This document shows positions 57,201 through 64,000 of a stretch of 64,000 bases of DNA, in pieces. This stretch comes from Mercurialis annua (lineage: Eukaryota; Streptophyta; Magnoliopsida; Malpighiales; Euphorbiaceae), in assembly GCF_937616625.2 (NCBI RefSeq), contig NC_065573.1, positions 12,415,001-12,479,000 of the forward strand, read 5' to 3'. A program made the position numbers and the translations under genes. Under the pieces are notes generated by a model. That model saw only the letters and a list, made by a program, of their open reading frames with translations, was not told the origin of the DNA and searched no databases. The first letter of the stretch is position 1. Every line of letters begins with the position of its first letter.

Positions 57201-57818
57201 AGCATCCAGGCTGACAGGGAAGATAGCATCAGCTGGAACTTCATTAAAAATCGTATGTTTACTATTAAGTCTGCTATGAATCATATAAGACCTCAGTTTG
57301 ATGAGGTATCCTGGTGGAAAGTCATGTGGAGAACTGGATGTGTTCCAAGACACAGTTTCATTGCCTGGCTTGCTGTGAAGAATAAACTGAGAACTAGGGA
57401 TAAGCTAAAGAGATGGGGCACTATTGATATTGATGATTGTGTTTTCTGTCATCACCATGCTGAATCTGTAAAACATTTGTTCTTTGATTGCTAGATGACT
57501 GGTAGCATTTTCAAGAAAGTGTTGCGGGCTTGTTTGATAAACAGAGAAGTTGCAAATTGGAGAAGGGAATGGTCCTGGTTTAGCAGGAAAACTATGGGAA
57601 AGAGTATCCTGGCTAAGATCAGAAGGATAGCTTTTATGTGTGTGATTTATAATATCTGGAGAGCTAGAAACATGATTATCTTTGAGAAAGAAGATATTAC
57701 AGAGGCTATGGTCACTGCTATCATCAGGCAAGAAGTAATGCTGAAGATGTTTTCAAGGAGGAGTAAATCCCTGATGTTTTATCAATTGTATCAGAATTGG
57801 CAGAGGTTGATTAGTTAA
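54212..57818 (+). pseudogene. LINE-B ORF2 (endonuclease, reverse transcriptase, zf-RVT)
   Basis: It starts near SWNIRGLNDPIKQ. The endonuclease (to about 54900) has SDFNVIL where GDFN is usual and keeps IDRVFV and LSDHSPL. A stop lies near 54285, and the main frame ends at 55340. The RT is open from 55461 with SDKAPGPDGY, SQSAFIPGR, a changed AYDS motif (KSYDS), GIRQGDPMSPLLF and FVDD at about 56262-56273 as the catalytic motif. A stop follows at 56739. The zf-RVT domain is open at 56895-57494 (WRTGCVPRHSFIAWLAV…CVFCHHHAESVKHLFFDC). A stop separates the final 107 codons. The lesions are mostly single substitutions, so decay is moderate. Confidence 0.9.
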
Positions 57819-58887
57819 AACTTCGGATAGACCCTTCTTTCAAACTCTGGTACCATATTGCTACGGGTCCTTTTAGGGTTGTTGGAAATAGTTTGCAAAC
57901 CTCTGCCTCGGACAAGCTTTGTACCATCATGACTACTTGGAAGCAGCTCAAGTGGGTGATGGGATCCCCTGTTCCGTTGTAATCATCAAGCTGAGGTGTT
58001 TTGTAATTCAGAGGGAAAGGCTCATCTCGGAGTTCGCTTGACAAGGGATTTCCAATATTCAGGAAACTCGTGCTTCTTGGTTCCCTTCTTTTGAATTTTT
58101 CCACCTCGGGCCGTACTCTTTCTGTTATCTCTTACTCCGAGTTTTTCTTCAAGCCGGAACCAACGCCTGAGCTGTTTTCCTCGATTTCTACTCGCTTCGG
58201 AGTTTTCTTTGGCGCTTCGGGTGCTTTCGGGCCGGTTTGATTCATATGTTCTTCTCCCGGTCTTTGCTGATCTGTATGATTTTTCTCGGGAGTGGCTTCC
58301 TTGGGCATTGTTTGCCCCTGGTAAAATTCGGGAGGGTGGAGAGAGGGGCCCAGTACGTATGGTGGGGTAGTGGTGTTGCCTCTATAAGTGGTTGGAAGCG
58401 GTGGCCGGGCATGCCCTTGCTGGACTTGCTGGAGAAAAGCTAATTGCCTGGCGTGGAATTCGATATATTCTTGTATTTGCGCTGGGGTGGGATTTTGGTT
58501 TTCTGGGACAGGGGTTGTAACGGGGGTGGCCAGAGGTGCAGACGTTGTGGTCGGTGTAAATGTAAGGTTGATAGGAGCTACACCAGGACGTAGAAAAAAG
58601 TTTTAAGACATCTGAGGTGTGGGTGTAAAGTAAGAGGCTGGTGAGATAGTTCCATGGAAGGGAATTCCCCATGGATATTGAGTGGTGACTCCGGAGGCGG
58701 TCCCTAAGGGTGCATTCCCTCCGGATGTTGTGGCCGGGCAGAACGAGCTATCGCCGGTAGCTCTTCTGGATGGAGCGTTTAATCCCTCACCAATAGTGTT
58801 GTCATGGGTATTTTTTTCCCTTATCGGGGGGTCGTCTCCTTCTGATGCACTCATTCCTAACATCCTCCCCTTTGTTTTCTTTCCCAT
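57819..58887 (-). pseudogene. Truncated gag of element E (Ty3/gypsy, Tat/Athila-like)
   Basis: The ATG at 58887 (MGKKTKGRMLGM) overlaps the PBS. A Pro/Gln/Thr-rich N-terminal region passes through at least two frame changes (near 58605 and 58390). The Retrotrans_gag start is clear from FPLNYKTPQLDDYNGTGDPI then HLSCF, EVCKLFPTTLKGPVAIWYQS and LKEGSIRSF. Coding stops abruptly there at the LINE-B junction, so the rest of gag and all of pol are lost. The layout matches plant Ty3/gypsy gags of the Tat/Athila/Ogre branch. Confidence 0.85.
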
Positions 58888-58898
58888 GGACGGCGCCA
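58882..58898 (-). promoter_or_regulatory. Primer binding site of element E
   Basis: The minus strand reads TGGCGCCGTCCATGGGA, two bases from the LTR. TGGCGCC-type PBSs are standard in Tat/Athila-branch gypsy elements. Confidence 0.8.
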
Positions 58899-58900
58899 AA

Positions 58901-59485
58901 TGATAACTTATGTTTTATCCGTCAATCCTCCAGGGTTGAGCTCCAGCTTTGGTACGTGAGATCCACAGGACGACTGTTAAAGAGACGCCGGAGTGATATT
59001 CCGGCGTACCCTCTCCGATGGTCAAGTCAGTATTTTAGTGAGAGAAAGAAGAGAGAAGTGAAAAATAAGAGTGATGAGTGAGAAAAGAATATTACCCCTT
59101 TATGTTGGTAGTGGTGGGTTATTTATACCTGTTGACTTTGTTGGGATTTGGTACGAGGTAAGTCTATTCTGTCCGTACCGTCAGACAGATTTGGGGCTAG
59201 GTGTCAGGACTTTGTCTGTCAGTACCTTTGCTTTTCTGTCAGTGGATGTTTTATAGTCGTTCGAATGTTTCCCCAATTGTACGGTTGAGGGTAATATGGC
59301 TGTGTTCTCGTAACGTGGAGCTCGGTTAATCCGAGCTTGGTTGATCTGAGTATACTAACTCCTTGTACTCGGTAACTGTATGCTCGGACACCAGTGCTAA
59401 TTTATTCATGCCTTTGTTGGTTATTACTGACCGTGTAAACCGGTTTTATGCTCGGACCTCGGCGGGTCGATTTTGGATGTTATCA
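58901..59485 (-). repeat. 5' LTR of element E
   Basis: It begins TGATAAC and ends GTTATCA, a 7-bp terminal inverted repeat with TG…CA ends, 585 bp long. A TATAAAT box lies on the minus strand at about 59121-59128. It adjoins the PBS, so it is the 5' LTR. The left LTR is missing. Confidence 0.75.
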
Positions 59486-59736
59486 GTCGTGAAAATTATT
59501 AGCTCGCTACTTTTGTTTTATTTAATATCAATTTTTCTTTTCTTTAACTTAGTCCTGTTAATAATGCTCCAACGAATAATAATTTCCACTTCAAATTATC
59601 ATTTCGTGATCCGATTAATTCTCTTATTCCATCTAAACTTTTAAAGTCGAGTCTCAATCCCGTCCTACTTGACCTAAATTTCATAATTTAGGACTCGTGG
59701 AAAAATCCGATATCTTAATCTTCTATGGTTATTACA
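59486..59736 (-). mobile_element. Possible LTR end of the TGTAATAACC superfamily
   Basis: It ends GGTTATTACA, and a CTCGTG in the context GGACTCGTGG sits 37 bp inside, close to the G-box offset in the other LTRs. Element E may have inserted into it. Similarity elsewhere is weak. Confidence 0.4.
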
Positions 59737-60001
59737 ATGTTGGTGTAATATCTAGCTTAACTAGTGTGATTAGATTTGAGATTATTATAGTCGAATTATC
59801 AATGAAGATTTTAATCTTTCTGGCAAAAAAGAAATTATTTTTCAAAAAATTAACTTTAATGAAAATACAAATATAAAATTTTCTTTTCTTCAGTTATATA
59901 AAAATAATAACGTTTATGTGGATTTGAGTCTCTATTTTTAATAAAGCATAAGGTTTCCCTTTTCAATGACCTTTTATATTAGTAAAACTATCAGTGATGA
60001 A

Positions 60002-60232
60002 GCCCCAAGGCGCAGGTGAGTTGGTAAGGCGCTCTCCTGACTTAAGTGAGATTGCAGATTCGTACCGTACTCATGTATGCAGCCGTTTAAAACTTGGGGC
60101 TAGAGTTTTTCCTCCCGCAAGGGATCTACCCGGCTCGAGTAGGAGTCAATCTTAATGTGGAAGAACTAAAGGTGTCGTTTCATAGTTAGAAGCCGTTTAG
60201 AACACCTCATGGTCAAATCAAAAAAATTATTG
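60002..60232 (+). mobile_element. SINE candidate (tRNA-derived)
   Basis: Box A-like GGTGAGTTGG (about 60015-60024) and box B-like AGATTCGTACC (about 60056-60066) are about 30 bp apart, as in RNA polymerase III promoters. An unrelated body and a short A-rich end (CAAAAAAATT) follow. The flanks GTGATGAA (59994-60001) and GCGATGAA (60233-60240) fit a target duplication with one mismatch. It is non-coding and would use LINE machinery. Confidence 0.65.
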
Positions 60233-60240
60233 GCGATGAA

Positions 60241-62008
60241 TCAAATTTATTTACTAAAAGAATTTTTAAACTCTAAACTTTGTTTTACCAAAAGACTTTT
60301 TTTTTGGGTGGGAGATGGTGAATGTTCAGCTTTTAAGCCGGAAATCACTTTTTCTTCATCCATTATATAAATATATATGATTTACTTATTTTTCATGAAT
60401 AATATTGCTTCGTTTTGGATATTGGTTATTTTGATGTGTTTTAATGAGTTTATTCATCATTGCACATGTACTTTTCTATTTCAATTAAAATACTTTTACT
60501 GGTTCGGATTTATTATAGCAGTTGGATGAATTCAATTTTTTGGTGTGGTTTTCTTGGGTTGATCAACATTTCATGCATATTTGAGCTTCCTTATTATAGA
60601 TTGTTGGTAGATCAAGGTTTTAGCTACATCAACTCTTAGCTGTTAAGTAAGTTTATATTGTTAGGTTTGTAAGATGGTCTACAATCAAGGTTTGTGTGTT
60701 TTAGCATATGTTTCTTGTTTTATTTAGGTCATCAGAAATTCTCGGAACTCTTATAGTTGTAGGCAATTAACATAGAAAGCTAAAAAAATAAAATTCTCGG
60801 AACTCTTACAGTTGTAGGCACTTAACACATGAGAAGTAAAAGATAATTCTATAAATATGTTGATTCATAAAATAATATTAGATTATAGCTTCTAAACCCC
60901 ATAGATTCAAAAAAATACTAGAAATTAGGCATCCAATAACCGTTGATTAATAAAGAATTTTGAATTCGAGAATAAAAGAGAAATCGCTTTCTAAAAAAAA
61001 TTATTCATTTAAAACTTTCCTCTCTAAAATATAAGTCTTGCATATATATAAAAAAAATGAAACCCTAATTTTATACAAAAAATCCACTCTAGACACAATT
61101 AATAACATTAAATATATTAATTAAAAATCTAAAAATTTACTTTCGAATGGGTAAACGAATAAATTAACCCTAGAAGTGAGACTATTTATTAGTCAAGTTA
61201 AGAACTCTTGTTTATTGTTCCGTTTTTAGTCAAACAAGAACAAAAAATCAACAAATTTTACGATTTAGATTTGTGATCCAACTTTCTAAAATCTTTAAAT
61301 CCACATCATAGCATATTATCAGTAGAGAAAGGGAAACAGTAGCAGCATATATATATTGTATGCATCTTCTAATTTTAGCAGAAACCGAACAGTGAATGAA
61401 CAAATTACAAGCGTGCTAGAAACCAGATTCCAATCGTGTGTAGTCTTGACTTCAAAAACGTGATTTGTAGCTTGGTTAACCTTATAATTAACAAGAACTC
61501 AAATTTATGCCAAAGTAAATGAAAATTGAATGCTAAAAGCAGATTGAATTCAAACTCGTAAATTTGTTTACAAGATTGAAAATAAAAAAATAAAAGTGTT
61601 TATGAGCGATTTTTCTGTTAAGTGGTGTTTTTGGAATTTTGCTTGGGAGTCTCGATGTTTGATGCATTCTTCTATTTATAGTGGCTGTGATGGTAGTTGA
61701 AACCTTATTAAACCTCTAGCGCTTGTCCTCAAATCGTTTGGGGAAACCATTATTCACGTTGCATGGCTTCATATTAAAAAGTTGTACTTTTTCCTCAACT
61801 ATTTTTCCCCCACGTTTACCTTTTTCCTCAACCTTAGGAAGTTGTATTTTTATATTTGAAATTGCGTATCCATACTTTGTTATGTTTGTCCTCTGGTTTT
61901 AGTCTCTAACTTGTTATGTAGCCTTGCAATCTCTTGAATCTTTTCATATTTGAAATATCAGAGATTTATACATAACCATAGGAATTCAAAATAGCAGAGG
62001 TTTGAAAG
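60241..62008. other. AT-rich intergenic DNA
   Basis: No supported gene. A tandem duplication of about 40 bp containing ATTCTCGGAACTCTTA(T/C)AG is at 60729-60770 and 60792-60833. The rest is unassigned. Confidence 0.5.
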
Positions 62009-62263
62009 TGTTGACTATTATTCATTTCATACTTGTAAAGCTACTTATGTAAGGGTATTATATTCCTTTGTATAAGACTTGGAGTAATGGCCAAGTATAA
62101 GACTTGGAGTAGTGGCCAAGTATACTTGCTCCTTAAGTTAGTTTGCCTATATATATATGTGTATCTTTGTTTTAGGGATTAAGGTTTTCCCTTCTAATAT
62201 TAGCCTCCAACTTCTCTTTTCTCTTATCAATGGTATTTGTTATTTTTCTCATTATTCTTATCA
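62009..62263 (+). repeat. 5' LTR of a Ty1/copia element
   Basis: It runs from TGTTGACTATTA to TTCTTATCA, 255 bp. It contains a duplicated phrase GTATAAGACTTGGAGTA(A/G)TGGCCAA and a TATA run near 62147-62161. The start is set by the TG and the PBS spacing; the upstream pentamer is GAAAG. Confidence 0.8.
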
Positions 62264-62277
62264 TGGTATCAAAGCCA
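62264..62277 (+). promoter_or_regulatory. Primer binding site of the copia element
   Basis: TGGTATCAAAGCCA adjoins the LTR directly. It is the tRNA-iMet-type site with one change from TGGTATCAGAGC. Confidence 0.85.
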
Positions 62278-62387
62278 ATTTCTCACTCTTGCCATTGATT
62301 TATCTCTCTGGTTGACGATTTCTCTACTCGACTTTTGGGTTTGTTCTCTCTAATTAGTTGATTTAGTTTGTTGTTGATTTTATTGAT

Positions 62388-64000
62388 ATGGCTGAAATTA
62401 GAGATGATTCGCTTCAAGCGGTTTGTGTTCAGTTAGATGGTAAAAATTATGCATATTGGAGTTATGTGATGAAATTTTTTCTAAAGGGTGAACAAAAATG
62501 GGGTTATATTTCGGGTGCCTTTGTTAAGCCTGAGGATAGTGCAGCTGCCGATTATGTGACTTTGTTAGATAAATGGGACGTGGATAATTCCAAGATCATT
62601 ACTTGGATTAATAATTCTGTTAAGCGCTTGATTGGTACACAGTTAGCAAAATATGATACTGCTAAGGAGGTTTGGGATTATCTAGCTAGACTATACACAT
62701 AGTCTAATTTTGCAAAACAATATCAGTTAGAATCTAATATTCGTGCTCTAAAGCAGAAAAGCATGAGTATTCAGGAATTTTATGATGCTATGACAGATTT
62801 GTGGGATCAACTGGCTCTCACAGAATCTGCTGAATTACACGCCTTTGGGGCTTATATTGCACGAAGAGAGGAGCAGAGATTAGTACAATTTTTAATGGCT
62901 CTTCGTGATGAGTTTAAAGGACTTCGAGGGTCCATTTTGCATCGTCATCCGCTGCCTTCTGTTGATTCTGTTGTTAGTGAACTTTTGGCTGAAGAAATTC
63001 GTCTTAAGCCTTCTATTGTTAAGGAAGTTTCTACTGCCTCTAATCCATCAGTCTTTGCCATGCCTCTGCGACCGATTTTAATTATCAATTCAGGCCTTAT
63101 GGAACTGATACTCGGGATGAATGTGGTTTTTGTAAGCAGAAAGGTCATTGGAAATCAAAATGTCCAAAGTTGGGGAAAGGAAAACAGCAGTATGCTCAGC
63201 AACCCCATCAGCACTCTCATCAGTGGAGTTACCGATTACCTGCTCCTCATAATGGACCTCCTATTCTTCCTCGTCCTCACAATGCAATGACAACCTCTTC
63301 TTTAGATCCATCAATGATTGAGTAGTTTCAGCAGTTCCTTGCATCTCAGTCACATGCTTTGTCAGCTTCATCTCAAATAGGTTTGTCTTCTAGTTCGTCA
63401 GGTATATCTTCTTCTTCTTGAATTTTAGATTCTGGTGCTTTATATCACATGTTACCTAATTTTCCATCTTTTACCTCTCTAACTCCTAAAGTTTCAGTTC
63501 CTGTTATGAGTGCTAGTGGTACACCTATGCCCTTGCAAGGTATTGGTTCAGTTGTTACACATTCTTTGTCCTTATCTAATGTTTATCACATACCCAGTCT
63601 TACCATAAATCTTGCTTCTGTTGGTCAGCATTGTGATAATGGTTGCTTAGTTTCCTTGTCTTCTTGTGCTTGTTATGTTAAGGATCCAAAGTCTCAGAAA
63701 ATGATTGGGATTGGTCATAGGGAAGGAGGACTTTATATATTGGATCAGCTCAAAACTCCTAAGATTGCGGCTGCTGTTCCTGGTGTGGATATATCATCTT
63801 TTCATTTGAGTCCTTCTTCGTCTTTGTTTTACTTGTGGCATTCTTTCCTTGGTCATGTCTCTAGGTCTCGTTTGCAATTTTTAGCTTCTACTGGAGTTTT
63901 AGGAAACTTAAAAACTCATGACATTTCTGATTGCATTGGCTGTAAACTAGCAAAATTTTATGCTTTGCCTTTTCCTAAAAGTAATACTATATTTGTTGCA
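62388..64000 (+). pseudogene. Ty1/copia gag-pol, decayed, running off the window
   Basis: The ATG at 62388 (MAEIRDDSL) opens a copia gag with LDGKNYAYWSYVMKFFLKGE and GYISG. A stop falls at 62701 in LARLYT*SNFAKQYQLES, where Gln is expected. Gag continues in the same frame to about 63060. After a frame change the CCHC knuckle CGFCKQKGHWKSKC appears at about 63120-63162. The protease motif ILDSGALYHM at 63422 is preceded by a TGA where Trp is usual. The GAG_pre-integrase region follows, with the LWHSFLGHVS histidines and the DCIGCKLAK cysteines of the HHCC zinc finger, up to the window end. Integrase core, RT, RNase H and the 3' LTR lie outside. It encodes the polyprotein for particle formation and integration; this copy is inactive. 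Confidence 0.9.

Larger units (their letters stand above)
52698..57818 (+). mobile_element. LINE-B: near full-length L1-type LINE
   Basis: A short putative 5' UTR (52698-52764) leads to ORF1 and then ORF2, with the usual plant L1 order: DUF4283/zinc knuckle, endonuclease, RT, zf-RVT, C-terminal region. There is no 3' UTR or poly(A) tail, because ORF2's stop directly abuts a gypsy gag fragment. The rest of LINE-A is not found downstream, so this is not a simple insertion of B into A with both flanks kept. Confidence 0.85.

Noticed and set aside
58901..59736. A single 836-bp LTR for element E
   Set aside because: The TGATAAC…GTTATCA inverted ends at 58901 and 59485 define a better LTR, and 59486-59736 looks like a different LTR end.
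60005..60070. A tRNA gene
   Set aside because: Only A- and B-box-like motifs are present. No cloverleaf, acceptor stem or anticodon arm can be folded; a SINE fits better.

Overview
This window is a plant nuclear sequence, most likely from an angiosperm and probably a eudicot. It consists almost entirely of nested transposable elements. I recognise no intact host gene, tRNA, rRNA or CRISPR. The plant assignment rests on established family knowledge: plant Ty3/gypsy and Ty1/copia LTR elements, L1-type LINEs with a DUF4283 ORF1, a MULE with a plant mobile domain (PMD) gene, and MITEs. Every coding region seen belongs to a mobile element and nearly all carry stops or frameshifts. Element names A-E below are local labels. 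|| Layout. 1-2055 is a minus-strand LTR cut by the window edge. 2056-2706 looks like the end of another LTR of the same superfamily. 2727-5686 is the LTR of element B (minus strand). It carries a 370-bp MITE, and its internal region (5687 to about 9540) is split by a 2.39-kb solo LTR (6351-8740) with perfect 5-bp target duplications. 9541-12084 is AT-rich with one clear MITE (10596-10884) and one MITE-like inverted repeat. 12094-20088 is an 8.0-kb Mutator-like element with a perfect 9-bp target duplication. On the minus strand it holds a decayed MURA transposase (16241-18808) and a decayed five-exon PMD gene (about 12728-15278), and both ends are packed with perfect hairpins. || 20824 to about 49950 is an old Ogre/Tat-like element (D, plus strand). 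Its 5' LTR was split by element A (22418-32703, minus strand, LTRs of about 2.9 kb, a gag-like ORF and no pol). Its internal region was split by a sister element C (34567-46330, plus strand, perfect CCATT target duplication, PBS and PPT visible, no recognisable protein, many tandem-repeat blocks). Two L1-type LINEs follow head to tail: A at about 49960-52697 and B at about 52698-57818. They abut a truncated minus-strand Ty3/gypsy gag with its PBS and LTR (57819-59485). A SINE candidate (60002-60232) and AT-rich sequence precede a Ty1/copia element (5' LTR 62009-62263, decayed gag-pol running off the window end). || Cross-element patterns. The five clear LTRs of the TGTCACGACC...GGTATTACA superfamily carry a G-box-like site exactly 36 bp from the U3 terminus (CACGTG in four, TACGTG in one). 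Each also carries a short array of palindromes of 13-18 bp, usually about 0.35-0.45 kb downstream of a TATA-like box, and the palindrome sequence differs between families. These arrays, and the hairpin-ended MULE with its PMD gene, are the most interesting signals in the window.
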